Shown: in pieces, positions 34,779 to 43,850 of the stretch
Position numbering within the stretch: position 1 is the stretch's first letter
Layout: each line of letters starts with the position of its first letter
Assembly: GCA_965221815.1 (NCBI GenBank)
Contig: OZ244915.1
Location: 620,001-684,000, forward strand
Reading direction: 5' to 3'
DNA from: JAPOXR01 sp965221815
Lineage (GTDB): Bacteria; Pseudomonadota; Alphaproteobacteria; Rhodobacterales; Rhodobacteraceae
Length of the DNA stretch: 64,000 nucleotides
Made by a program: the position numbers and the translations under genes
The notes under the pieces: generated by a model
What the model was told of the DNA's origin: nothing
Databases searched by the model: none
What the model saw: only the letters and a program-made list of their open reading frames with translations

Positions 34779-36092
34779 ATGGCTGAATTTCATCAAGAAC
34801 TTTCCTCGCGTGGCGAGGCCCACCCGTTTTCCTCCTATGAGTGGCTGATCGCCTATCGCTATCTCAAGTCGAGGCGCAGTGAGGGCGGAGTCAATGTGAT
34901 GACAGTGATTTCGGTCATCGGTATCGCGATCGCTGTCTTTGCCCTGGTCGCCACATTGTCCGTACGCACGGGTTTTCGCAGTGAGTTTATGGCGACCGTA
35001 CTTGGTGCCAATGCGCATGTTTCAATCTATTCTGGAATCTATACGGCTGCAGCGGGTGGCAGATCCACGGCCATTCAGGATTATGATTCGTTGGTGGAAT
35101 CTCTGGGACAGGTTGATGGTGTGGTACGTGCATCACCTGTTTTACGGGCACAGCTTCTTGCGACATCGGAGATTCGTAATGCCGGTGTACAGATGTTTGG
35201 TATTCGACCGGCGGATTTTAACAAGTTGCCGCTGATTGCTGATCCCGAGAGTTCTATTGGCCAGGTTGAAGATTTTGGTGAGGGTATCGCTGTGGGCACG
35301 GGAGTGGCACGGGAACTTGGTATCACGGTCGGTGACAGTATCAGGCTGATCTCGCCACAGGGGGTCAAAACTGCATTCGGGACGGTCCCACGAATCAGCA
35401 GCTACCCGGTATCATATATTTTTGGTGTGGGCCGATCTGATATCGACAGGGTCCGAATTTACCTGCCGTTTGATGAGGCCCAGATCTACTTGAATCGTGA
35501 GGGCACTGCGGACGAGATTGAGGTTTTTGTGGAAGATCCCGAGGTGATCGAAGAGATCGAAGCCGATCTTCTCGCAGTCGCCGGCGATCAATTTTATGCC
35601 TGGTCTTGGAAGGACTCATCGGGAGCATTTCTGCGTGCCCTGCAGATGGAAGATAATGTCATGTTCATCATTCTCTCGATTCTTGTGCTGATCGCGACCT
35701 CCAACATCGTTTCCGGTTTGGTGATGTTGGTGAGGAACAAGGGGAGAGATATTGGCATTTTGCGAACCATCGGTTTGAGCCAGGGCACGGTGATGCGTAT
35801 ATTTTTCATTTGTGGCGCGTCAATCGGTATCATCGGGACCATGATCGGCGTCGTGTTGGGTTGCGTGTTTGCCTATAATATTGATCCGATTTTTGAATTG
35901 GTGAATATGATGGCCGGTGGCGGCGTCTGGGATCCGAATGTGCGTTTTCTGTCGAGCCTTCCCGCGAAAGTTGAGATCAGTGATGTGCTCTCGGCGGTTG
36001 TTCTGTCCCTCAGCCTGTCGTTTGTCGTCACAATCTTCCCGGCACGGCGCGCGTCACGCATGAATCCATTGGATGCATTACGCTATGAGTGA
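34779..36092 (+). CDS. lolC: Lipoprotein-releasing ABC transporter permease (LolC/LolE type)
   Basis: The 437-residue inner-membrane subunit of the Lol complex hands outer-membrane lipoproteins to the periplasmic carrier LolA. It has the MacB/FtsX layout: one helix near the N-terminus (VMTVISVIGIAIAVFALVATLSV), a large periplasmic domain, and three C-terminal helices (MFIILSILVLIATSNIVSGLVMLV; IFFICGASIGIIGTMIGVVLG; VLSAVVLSLSLSFVVTIFPA). RGRDIGILRTIG (here NKGRDIGILRTIGL) is the coupling region to LolD. Only one permease gene is present, so it probably acts as a dimer of itself, as in other alphaproteobacteria. A TTG 15 bases upstream is an alternative start. Confidence 0.92.
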   Translation: MAEFHQELSSRGEAHPFSSYEWLIAYRYLKSRRSEGGVNVMTVISVIGIAIAVFALVATLSVRTGFRSEFMATVLGANAHVSIYSGIYTAAAGGRSTAIQDYDSLVESLGQVDGVVRASPVLRAQLLATSEIRNAGVQMFGIRPADFNKLPLIADPESSIGQVEDFGEGIAVGTGVARELGITVGDSIRLISPQGVKTAFGTVPRISSYPVSYIFGVGRSDIDRVRIYLPFDEAQIYLNREGTADEIEVFVEDPEVIEEIEADLLAVAGDQFYAWSWKDSSGAFLRALQMEDNVMFIILSILVLIATSNIVSGLVMLVRNKGRDIGILRTIGLSQGTVMRIFFICGASIGIIGTMIGVVLGCVFAYNIDPIFELVNMMAGGGVWDPNVRFLSSLPAKVEISDVLSAVVLSLSLSFVVTIFPARRASRMNPLDALRYE

Positions 36093-36819
36093 TTCGGTCA
36101 TGGTTCTTGACGCGATCCATAAATCGTTTGGGCGGCATGCAGAGAGCCGGGTTTCCGTCTTGAGCGGCGTCACATTGCGCGTTGCAACAGGCGAAATCGT
36201 CGGGCTCATTGCGCCATCGGGGGCTGGAAAATCGACCTTGCTGCATATTGCCGGTCTGCTTGAGTCTCCCGATTCCGGGGAAATTGAAATCGGCGGCACG
36301 AAGGTCGGGGGTCTTTCAGATCGGAGACGCACCCGCATGCGGCGCACCGAGATTGGATTCGTCTACCAGTTCCATCATTTGCTCCCCGAATTCACCGCCC
36401 TTGAGAATGTGATGCTGCCGCAACTCGCGAATGGCCAATCATCTTCATCGGCAGAGCGTAGGGCGCATGATTTGCTTGCGCGTGTGGGGTTGGCTGATCG
36501 TGCCAAGCATCGCCCTGCTGAATTGTCAGGAGGAGAGCAACAGCGGGTTGCACTCTGCCGTGCCCTGGCCAATCAACCACAGTTTCTGTTGGCCGATGAA
36601 CCCACCGGAAATCTGGATCCGAACACAGCAGCGCAAGTGTTTGACACGCTTATGGAATTGGTGCGTTCCACCGGGCTTTCAGCCTTGATCGCGACTCACA
36701 ATCTCGACCTGGCAGGCCGCATGGACCGTATTCTGCGCCTCAGTGGCGGGAAGGTGGGCGAAGCTGACATGATGCCAGATGCAGCGCCAAGACCTCCTGT
36801 TGTGTCCAGTCTTGCCTGA
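36085..36819 (+). CDS. lolD: Lipoprotein-releasing ABC transporter ATPase
   Basis: The 244-residue cytosolic ATPase powers the Lol permease. Walker A is APSGAGKST, the Q-loop lies in YQFHHLLPEFTALENV, the signature is LSGGEQQRV, Walker B is FLLADEPTGNLD, and the switch His lies in IATHNLDLA. The start ATG overlaps the stop of lolC by eight bases, and an in-frame ATG four codons upstream is less likely. It ends the plus-strand run that starts at perM. The next genes are on the other strand. Confidence 0.95.
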   Translation: MSDSVMVLDAIHKSFGRHAESRVSVLSGVTLRVATGEIVGLIAPSGAGKSTLLHIAGLLESPDSGEIEIGGTKVGGLSDRRRTRMRRTEIGFVYQFHHLLPEFTALENVMLPQLANGQSSSSAERRAHDLLARVGLADRAKHRPAELSGGEQQRVALCRALANQPQFLLADEPTGNLDPNTAAQVFDTLMELVRSTGLSALIATHNLDLAGRMDRILRLSGGKVGEADMMPDAAPRPPVVSSLA

Positions 36820-36862
36820 AGGGACATCTCCTCGGTTGCTGCTTGCATTTGCGGCGCTGCAG

Positions 36863-37822
36863 TCAGCGGGATGAAGAATTGGTACAGATATCTTGAAGTG
36901 CCTGCCATTCCTGAGCAGCGAGGAATTGGCTGCCCGCATGAACATCCTGGTCATCGACGATTTTTGTACCGATAAAGAATGTTGTCTCTCTCGCGGCAAA
37001 GACAACGGCAAGTCGCGCATCGATGAATCCACGAATCGTTGTGTTGTCGGTTCGTCCGCCCAACGCAAGAAGCGATGCCTTGTATAATCCGGCATGCCGC
37101 ATGTAATCCGCAGTTGGGTCGGTGGCATCAAGGTGTGACCGGGTCGCCTGCAGGAGATTAGCGCCAGCTTCGTTTCGCTGGTAGCGATTGAGCAATGCAT
37201 CCGAAAACACGACAATTCGACCGGGAAGCGTGAAGGCAAAAGCGCGATCATTGCGGATGATTCTAAACATGACATCGCCGGAAAAAAAGTCAGTGCTGAG
37301 TGTCGAGAGTATCCTTTCGCCACGATGATTCGTGCAGTGTTTGCCAGCAGTCTCGGTGAGATAAAGAAAGCTTTTTTCGCCGATTTCAACCCGTTCAGAT
37401 ACCGGGATCAACTTGGCCATCTGTGTGGCGATCTCGTCAGAATAGACGTAAGCCGCAACCGCGACGAAAGCCAGAATCAGGCCAATCGTCAAGACCGGTG
37501 ACCAGGGGACTGACGGCGTCGGCGATGCTCGCGGCGTTGTCAGTGATTCGATTTGCGCCGAGAGAAGTTTAATGACATGCCTGTCATGGATTTCAACCGT
37601 TTCATCGGCGTCATCGTCCGGTGTGAAGATTGCCGGAACAGAACCGGGAGCGACAGGGCGAACGGCTTCAAGCGACCAGTTGGCTAAGGGGCGGTCACTG
37701 GGGCTGTTGATGGTCAGGTGTCGCGTCGTAATCACGACAACAACACGTCGGCCGGGATCATCTTTCGAGGCGCGCCAGTAACCGTGGGCTTCGAGTGTCG
37801 TGTAGTCTTTAACTCTCTTCAT
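36863..37822 (-). CDS. Membrane-anchored protein, distant M48-metalloprotease-like, without HExxH
   Basis: The 319-residue protein has a 110-residue cytosolic N-terminus (EAHGYWRASKDDPGRRVVVV, then LTINSPSDRPLANWSLEAV) and one membrane helix (VLTIGLILAFVAVAAYVY). A periplasmic domain follows. Its segment FAFTLPGRIVVFSDALLNRY looks like the NAFALPGG-x-I-x-V-x-x-x-L block of M48 peptidases. The zinc-binding HExxH that should follow is missing (EAGANLLQATRSHLDATDP). Related uncharacterised alphaproteobacterial proteins have the same layout. It is most likely a catalytically dead or redesigned peptidase relative. The function is unknown. Confidence 0.65.
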   Translation of the reverse strand: MKRVKDYTTLEAHGYWRASKDDPGRRVVVVITTRHLTINSPSDRPLANWSLEAVRPVAPGSVPAIFTPDDDADETVEIHDRHVIKLLSAQIESLTTPRASPTPSVPWSPVLTIGLILAFVAVAAYVYSDEIATQMAKLIPVSERVEIGEKSFLYLTETAGKHCTNHRGERILSTLSTDFFSGDVMFRIIRNDRAFAFTLPGRIVVFSDALLNRYQRNEAGANLLQATRSHLDATDPTADYMRHAGLYKASLLALGGRTDNTTIRGFIDARLAVVFAARETTFFIGTKIVDDQDVHAGSQFLAAQEWQALQDICTNSSSR

Positions 37823-37892
37823 ATGTGCCTGTCATATGTTCTTGGCATTGCTGCCAGGCAACCTGGCCGGTTGACTGCGGGTCAGCGATGCC

Positions 37893-39524
37893 TCAAAGAC
37901 CCTTGACCATATCTCGCAGGGTGAATTTCTGAATCTTGCCCGTTGATGTCTTCGGTAATTCAGTGAATGCCATGCCTTTGGGAATCTTGAAACCCGCGAG
38001 TGTCTTTCGACAATGCTCAATCAGTTCGGCCTCGCTGCAGGCGACTCCCTCCTTGAGTTCAACAAAGGCAAATGGCGTCTCACCCCACTTGTCGTCAGGT
38101 CTTGCCACCACTGCACAGAGTGAAACCGCGGGATGGTGCATCAGGACTCCCTCCACCTCAACTGACGAGATATTCTCGCCACCTGAAATAATGATGTCTT
38201 TCGAGCGGTCCGCGATTTGAATGTAACTGTCTTCATGCAATGCTGCGATATCCCCTGTGTGAAAATAGCCGTCCCGAAAGGCTTCGCGCGTTGCCTCTGG
38301 GTTACGAAAATATCCCTTCATGACCAGATTGCCGCGCATCACGACCTCACCGAGGGTTTGACCATCCGGCGTCACCTCACGTATTGTGTTTGTGTCAATC
38401 ACGGTCGCTTCCTCCAGTGTCGGTAAGGGCACGCCCTGACGTGCCTTGGCTGAAGCCACCTCGGTGGCGTCCAATTCATCCCATGATCCTGTCTGCCACA
38501 CACATTCTGTGGCATGACCGAAAGTTTCGGTTAATCCGTAGACATGGGTGACATTGAAGCTGAGTTCTTCGATCTTTGCCAAAGTCGCCGATGCGGGCGG
38601 CGCGCCCGCCGTAAAAATCTCGACGCGATGGGCGAAGTGGCGGCGTTCTTCGGGTTTCGCATTGATGATCATGTTCAGTACGATTGGTGCACCTCCGAAA
38701 TGAGTCACGCCCTCATGGGCAATCGCCGCATAAATCTCCTTGGCAGAAGCATGGCGGCAGCAGACAACCGTTCCACCGAGTACCGGCACCATCCAGATAT
38801 GGTTCCAGCCGTTGCAGTGAAAGAGGGGAACTATAGTCAAATATCGCGGAAACAGTGTCAGGCGCCAACTGATCACTGTCCCCATGGTCATCAGGTAAGC
38901 GCCGCGATGATGGTAAACCACGCCTTTTGGTCGTCCCGTGGTTCCCGAAGTGTAGTTGAGCGCCAAACTCTCCCATTCATCTTCGGGCAGTTGCCACGCG
39001 AACGGAAGTTTGGCATCCCTGATCAGGCTTTCGTAGTCGTTATACCGACCGGACAAGGCTACGCCAGCGACCGGATCATCGACCTCAATGATTTCCGGTT
39101 GCGGGCACCGCATGGATCCAAGGGCGTCTTCTGCCAATTGGATAAACTGAGAATCGACAATGAAGATCTTCGGCCTGGCATGATCAAGAATATAGGCAAC
39201 GGTGGACCTGTCGAGGCGGATGTTGATGGCATTCAGAATGGCGCCGCTGGCCGGTACACCAAAATGGGTCTCCGCGGCGGACGGAACATTGGGAAGAAGT
39301 GTTGAAACCACATCCGATCTTGTAACACCGCGCTGCGAGAGTCCCGCTGCAAGTTGGGTCACTCTTTGGTGATACTCCCGATAGGAATGACGTATATTTC
39401 CGTAGACCAGGGCCTCACGATCCGGAAAGACCCGCGCCGCACGGCGGAGATGGGAAAGTGGAGTCAGTGGCGTGAAATTGGCGCGGCAACGCTCGAGTCC
39501 AGTCTCATCGACAAGCCAGCCCAT
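37893..39524 (-). CDS. AMP-dependent acyl-CoA synthetase
   Basis: The 543-residue enzyme activates a carboxylic acid with ATP and CoA via an acyl-adenylate. The ATP-binding P-loop is NYTSGTTGRPKGVVYHH. FTAGAPPASA, YGLTETFG, GYFHTGDIA and DRSKDIIISGGENISSVEVE follow. The hinge and catalytic Lys is in PKTSTGKIQK near the C-terminus. It resembles the medium- to long-chain AlkK/DmdB group, but the exact acid cannot be told. The ATG at 39522-39524 gives full length. GST and this gene lie on the same strand about 250 bases apart, so they may be unlinked transcripts. Confidence 0.9.
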   Translation of the reverse strand: MGWLVDETGLERCRANFTPLTPLSHLRRAARVFPDREALVYGNIRHSYREYHQRVTQLAAGLSQRGVTRSDVVSTLLPNVPSAAETHFGVPASGAILNAINIRLDRSTVAYILDHARPKIFIVDSQFIQLAEDALGSMRCPQPEIIEVDDPVAGVALSGRYNDYESLIRDAKLPFAWQLPEDEWESLALNYTSGTTGRPKGVVYHHRGAYLMTMGTVISWRLTLFPRYLTIVPLFHCNGWNHIWMVPVLGGTVVCCRHASAKEIYAAIAHEGVTHFGGAPIVLNMIINAKPEERRHFAHRVEIFTAGAPPASATLAKIEELSFNVTHVYGLTETFGHATECVWQTGSWDELDATEVASAKARQGVPLPTLEEATVIDTNTIREVTPDGQTLGEVVMRGNLVMKGYFRNPEATREAFRDGYFHTGDIAALHEDSYIQIADRSKDIIISGGENISSVEVEGVLMHHPAVSLCAVVARPDDKWGETPFAFVELKEGVACSEAELIEHCRKTLAGFKIPKGMAFTELPKTSTGKIQKFTLRDMVKGL

Positions 39525-39773
39525 GTCAGATTTCCCAAAATTGATTGCGGGGGAGATGACGCTCGCCCATCACCTATGGGCGATGCTCATCGATTTGTAA
39601 AATGGCTTCGCACCTGCATGCCCGCCTTCTCACAACAAATCAATGGTCACGGGGCCAGCAATCCGCATGCCGATCATCTTACCGGGCGGGTCTCTGGATT
39701 GCTCAATCCAGGAGGTTTTCGTAATCCTGATGCCCACTGAAACGAGCGCCGTGTCCAAACATCATGGAGTGAT

Positions 39774-40427
39774 CTATTGGTCACCGATGATGATGCCGCG
39801 GTCAGACGGGTGCCCCGGCATCAGATCATACGGATGTTTCCAATGGGGTTGCGAGGCAAGGCGATCCAGCCAGCGCCCGACTGCAGGCCAATCCTTGCGA
39901 TCAAAACCAAAAGGCTCTGGATAATAAAGGTATCCGCAGCAGGAAATATCGGCGACCGTCAGTTGATCGCCAACCAGCCAGTCACTCTGTTGGAGTCGGT
40001 TTTCCAAAACGTTGTAGGAGTTGGTGAGACGTCCCTGCAGCCACCCGATCACCTCCCGGGGACGTTTCTCTTCGGGAAGAAAGTTATTCAGAAAGCGGCA
40101 GATTCCATTCAGTGAAGAGAGTTTGTGGTTGTCCCAAAGTACCCATTTCCAGATTTCGCGATCGTCTTCCGGTGAGTTGCCGCCGAATCGGCCGGTCTGC
40201 TCAATGACATAGCGTTGAATGATGCCCGACTGCGCCAGCACCAGGTCACCGCATTCCATGACCGGAACTTCACCCATTGGGTTCAATGCCAGGAATTCAT
40301 CAGTCCTGGCACCGCCATTGAAGAAATCGACATAGACGGGTTGCCAGTCCATCCCTGCCAATTGCAGGGTGAGGGCAGCCTTGTAAGCGTTTCCGGATTC
40401 ACCGAAACAGTACAGTCTGATAGCCAT
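39774..40427 (-). CDS. Glutathione S-transferase family protein
   Basis: The 217-residue enzyme has a thioredoxin-like N-terminal domain (AIRLYCFGESGNAYKAALTL), with the Ser of GESGNAYK as probable catalytic residue, and the cis-Pro block NPMGEVPVMECGDLVLAQSGII. The all-helical C-terminal domain ends in the N-capping motif LTVADISCCGYL. It should conjugate glutathione to electrophiles in the cytosol. ATG 40425-40427 has GGAG nine bases upstream. A longer open frame upstream of it is not supported. Confidence 0.9.
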   Translation of the reverse strand: MAIRLYCFGESGNAYKAALTLQLAGMDWQPVYVDFFNGGARTDEFLALNPMGEVPVMECGDLVLAQSGIIQRYVIEQTGRFGGNSPEDDREIWKWVLWDNHKLSSLNGICRFLNNFLPEEKRPREVIGWLQGRLTNSYNVLENRLQQSDWLVGDQLTVADISCCGYLYYPEPFGFDRKDWPAVGRWLDRLASQPHWKHPYDLMPGHPSDRGIIIGDQ

Positions 40428-40858
40428 TCGTTGGGATCTCCATAAAAAGTCGGCTCGTTTGTGTCGGTTCTGCTTTCGCAACACGAGCTTGTGCGGTCGC
40501 GATGACCGCGTTAGCAAGTCTCTGTTGTCTTGACAACTGATGTCAGGGATTGGAGTCACCGAACGGCTTTACGCATTTGCAGAGGCAACTTCCACAAGTC
40601 GTCAGCATGGCGTCGTTGTGAATGCACGACAACGCTGTGGGGTCCAGGGACTCCATTGGGCGACGGCCGATCTACGCCCCAAGAAAGCCCGATTTGTGCC
40701 TTGCAGCCACGATTCCTTCGCTTCACTCTCTGCTCCCGGGCCAGATCGCCCCAGCCCGGTCATCTGCCGGTTGGCCCGGACGCTGCTTCAGGTCGAATTG
40801 TCGGGCCAAAGAGCAGTGGCTGATGCCGAGTTCTGGTCGGGGATGGGCAAGGCCCGGG
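40428..40858. other. Gap upstream of GST
   Basis: About 430 bases include the GST promoter region. A plus-strand frame (40540-40941, 133 codons) starts with a plausible ATG but runs antisense into the metal-exporter gene and has no recognisable domain, so I do not call it. Confidence 0.5.
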
Positions 40859-41983
40859 TCAGTTCAGGAATCCCGGTACCAAAAGGTAGAATCCGTAGGC
40901 GGTTATCAAGGCGGGAACCGCCGAAGCCAGGGTCGCCATGATAGCGGCTTTCGGATCAACTGCGATCGCTGGAAACAAGGCATCACCATCGTTGGAAATG
41001 GCATTTCCAAGCAGTGCCGCAAAAGGAATGATTCCATTGATGTAGAGCGCAGTCACCAGGACCTGTGGCCCGCAACCCGGAATAAAGCCGATGATGATGG
41101 CAATCAACGGCAGCAGGGGTGCCACGGTTTGAAACAACTGTTCCAGGTCGAGCCCCGCAAACTGCGCGAGATATTCGTAGATGAGAAAGGCGCTGACCAC
41201 CCAAACGGTCACGAAACTGGTTTCTTCCGCCGTGCGTGTCACGGGACTGTCATCGGGATGGCTGAGAGTCTGAAAGCTGGATGTCGACCAGATCAGTAAA
41301 CCAAGGCCAATGCCAGCAAGCGCCAGAATTTCCGGCAGCCACACCAGGCCATCACTGACCTCGACCTGAAACAACAGGAGGATACCGATGGCAAAACCCG
41401 GGATGGCAACCGCCAGATAGGCGGTATCGATCACCCGTGTTTTCCCCACCGCCGCGCATGACATCTGTGGCTGACGCGAACGGCCTGTTCCAAGTCTTGG
41501 AAACCACCAGTTGATCATCCAACCCGATACAATACCCACGGCAAAGGCCGTTGGAAGGAGCACAGCAGCCGCATCTGGTCGCACGACAATCAGGAGAAAG
41601 GCAGCGTCACCCATGGTTGCTGTCAAGGCTGCGACAACGGCACCAAATCCCACATTGCCCGAACTGTATGCTGCGACGACCATGACGGCACCACCACAAC
41701 CGGGAGTCGCGCCAAGACCAGCCGCCACCGGAACGGCAACCAGGTTCTTCTGGGCCAGAAGATTGCGAATATCAAAGTCAAGGTATTTTTCTGCGCTATA
41801 GAAGATCAGAAATGTCGCTGCGACAAAGACACTGACCTGCAGATAGGCATCAATCAGGAGTCCGCGTGTGACATCGCCGAAAACACCCGGAACACCGGCG
41901 GCAACAATCAATCCAATGGCGACCACGACACGACGTGTACGAAATTGAGTGTGGAAGAACCGAGATGAATCACGCCCAGTCAT
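40859..41983 (-). CDS. Putative manganese/heavy-metal exporter (10-TM ArsP_2-type permease)
   Basis: The 374-residue membrane protein has about ten helices in two similar halves. Each half carries a Pro-Gly-Cys-Gly signature: GLGATPGCGGAVMVVAAYSS, and IIGFIPGCGPQVLVTALYIN followed by GNAISNDGDALFP. This is the hallmark of the putative 10-TM exporters often annotated as manganese transporters. The ATG at 41981-41983 is chosen because AAGGG lies six bases upstream. An ATG at 42013 and TTG at 42019 are open but would lie inside the Fur-like box. Export of a divalent metal is inferred from the family. Confidence 0.82.
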   Translation of the reverse strand: MTGRDSSRFFHTQFRTRRVVVAIGLIVAAGVPGVFGDVTRGLLIDAYLQVSVFVAATFLIFYSAEKYLDFDIRNLLAQKNLVAVPVAAGLGATPGCGGAVMVVAAYSSGNVGFGAVVAALTATMGDAAFLLIVVRPDAAAVLLPTAFAVGIVSGWMINWWFPRLGTGRSRQPQMSCAAVGKTRVIDTAYLAVAIPGFAIGILLLFQVEVSDGLVWLPEILALAGIGLGLLIWSTSSFQTLSHPDDSPVTRTAEETSFVTVWVVSAFLIYEYLAQFAGLDLEQLFQTVAPLLPLIAIIIGFIPGCGPQVLVTALYINGIIPFAALLGNAISNDGDALFPAIAVDPKAAIMATLASAVPALITAYGFYLLVPGFLN

Positions 41984-41998
41984 CGGAACCCTTGGTTT

Positions 41999-42017
41999 GA
42001 GATTGCGAATCATTATC
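41999..42017 (-). promoter_or_regulatory. Candidate Fur/Mur-type box upstream of the metal exporter
   Basis: On the minus strand GATAATGATTCGCAATCTC matches the 19-base Fur consensus (GATAATGATAATCATTATC) at 14 positions, with the whole left half perfect. It lies 16 bases upstream of the chosen start of the exporter gene. In alphaproteobacteria Fur homologues often respond to manganese (Mur). Confidence 0.45.
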
Positions 42018-42290
42018 AACTAGAACTATGAGCGCAGGATGAGATTTGCAACCGTCTTTCTGCGCGTGGTGTCAGGGCAGCATAAAGATGGACGACATGG
42101 CCTTGTGAATGCATGCACTGCATTGTGGTGTCATCTGTATTGCGGGCCATCAGGAAATATTCTGATTCAGCTCTTTCATGATGAGAGGAGTTGACGGCAC
42201 CTGCACGATATTTGAAAGGGTGGTGAGTGGACAATGGTCAATCTCTTTTCGGCAATTTGAACCTGTGACCCTCAATTCCCTGTACGATTC

Positions 42291-43613
42291 GTGAGTCTTG
42301 CTCGTTCCGACAATATTTCGCATCGCCGTGTCCTGAACATCGCGATACCGATTGCAGTTTCAAATGCGACTGTTCCGCTGCTGGGTGCCGTGGATACCGG
42401 CGTGGTTGGCCAAATGGGTGCCGCGGCACCCATCGGTGCGGTTGGTATTGGCGCAATCATCCTGACGACCCTCTATTGGTTTTTTGGCTTTTTGCGGTTG
42501 GGTATTTCCGGACTCACGGCGCAGGCTAGAGGTGAAAGTGACCCGTATGAAGTCGCTGCCTTGCTGGTGCGGGGACTTCTGATTGCGTTTGCTGCTGGCA
42601 TCCTGCTGGCCCTTTTGCAGAAACCGTTATTGACCGTCAGTTTTCTTGTGGCGCCAGCATCTGATGTCGTTGAGTCATTGGCCTGGGATTATGCCACGAT
42701 TCGCATTCTGTCGGCCCCGGCGGTAATTTCGATGTTCGCCATTACAGGTTGGTTGATTGCCCATGAAAAGACCCGCTCGGTCCTGTTGATCCAGGTTGTG
42801 ACCAACGGAATCAATATCGTTCTCGATCTGGTTTTCGTGCTCGTCCTTGATCTGGGCGTGCGTGGTGTTGCTGTTGCGACGGTGACAGCAGAAATATCGG
42901 GACTCGTCCTTGCGCTTTATTTGTGTCGGGGTGCTTTCCAACACGGATATTGGCGTCACGGGTCGGTGGTGTTTGACCGTGAGCGACTGACTCGTCTGGC
43001 CGTATTGAACTCCGATATCGTGATCAGAAACATTCTGATTGAAGCCATTTTCGTTTCACTGCTCTTTTTGGCAGCAGATCTCGGTGATGTGACGCTTGCT
43101 GCAAACCAGATCCTGCAGCAGTTTCTCCTTTTGACTGCGCATGCCCTTGATGGTTTCGCCTTTGCCGCGGAAGCCCTCGTTGGTCTGGCCGTGGGTGCAA
43201 GACGACGCAGTGAATTGCGCCGTTCGGTTGTTCTGGCCAGCGTCTGGAGTGGAATTCTGGCTCTTCTGATGAGTTTTGGATTGGTGATTTTCGGAAGTCT
43301 CGGTATCGATATCATGACAACGGCGGCGGATGTGCGGGCGGAGTCGCTTGCCTATCTTCCATGGATTATCGCTGCGCCTCTTGTCGGTGCACCCGCCTGG
43401 ATTCTTGACGGAATCTTTGTCGGAGCGACGCGTGGCCGTGATATGCGCAACAGTATGCTGGTATCGGCGGCACTTTACGGCCTGTGTGTCATCATTTTGG
43501 TCCCGATGGTGGGCAATCATGGATTATGGGCTGGAATCCTGCTGTCATTTGTCGCCCGCGCTGTCACATTGGGGCGCAAATACCCGGCCGTTGAAGATGA
43601 TGCGAACGACTGA
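42291..43613 (+). CDS. MATE family multidrug/organic cation efflux protein (DinF-like)
   Basis: The 440-residue antiporter has twelve hydrophobic helices and the DinF branch opening HRRVLNIAIPIAVSNATVPL, followed by GAVDTGVVGQMG. Later blocks are GISGLTAQARGE, LAANQILQQFLLL and HALDGFAFAAEALVG. MATE pumps use a sodium or proton gradient to expel drugs or metabolites. It starts with GTG at 42291. It is divergent from the metal exporter across 280 bases that contain the Fur-like box. Confidence 0.92.
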   Translation: MSLARSDNISHRRVLNIAIPIAVSNATVPLLGAVDTGVVGQMGAAAPIGAVGIGAIILTTLYWFFGFLRLGISGLTAQARGESDPYEVAALLVRGLLIAFAAGILLALLQKPLLTVSFLVAPASDVVESLAWDYATIRILSAPAVISMFAITGWLIAHEKTRSVLLIQVVTNGINIVLDLVFVLVLDLGVRGVAVATVTAEISGLVLALYLCRGAFQHGYWRHGSVVFDRERLTRLAVLNSDIVIRNILIEAIFVSLLFLAADLGDVTLAANQILQQFLLLTAHALDGFAFAAEALVGLAVGARRRSELRRSVVLASVWSGILALLMSFGLVIFGSLGIDIMTTAADVRAESLAYLPWIIAAPLVGAPAWILDGIFVGATRGRDMRNSMLVSAALYGLCVIILVPMVGNHGLWAGILLSFVARAVTLGRKYPAVEDDAND

Positions 43614-43850
43614 ATCATGACCATGACAATATGGTCCCAAAAGTTGTGATTTGCTCTCCCGTTATGTGAACATGAATCGTTGATTTGTCTCGCATTGAGA
43701 GTGATTGGATTGGGCACCGACATGTGATCCCGTGCGAGAATCACGCGGTTGATCCCGCGAGTCTATTTTCCAAACAACTTTTGCAGTCATTTCTGCCGAC
43801 TTCTCCCGGTTGCATGAGCTGGTGATTGAAGCGGCCATGTGTCACGACGA

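Noticed and set aside
40540..40941. 133-codon plus-strand frame upstream of GST
   Set aside because: Runs antisense into the metal-exporter gene and shows no domain.
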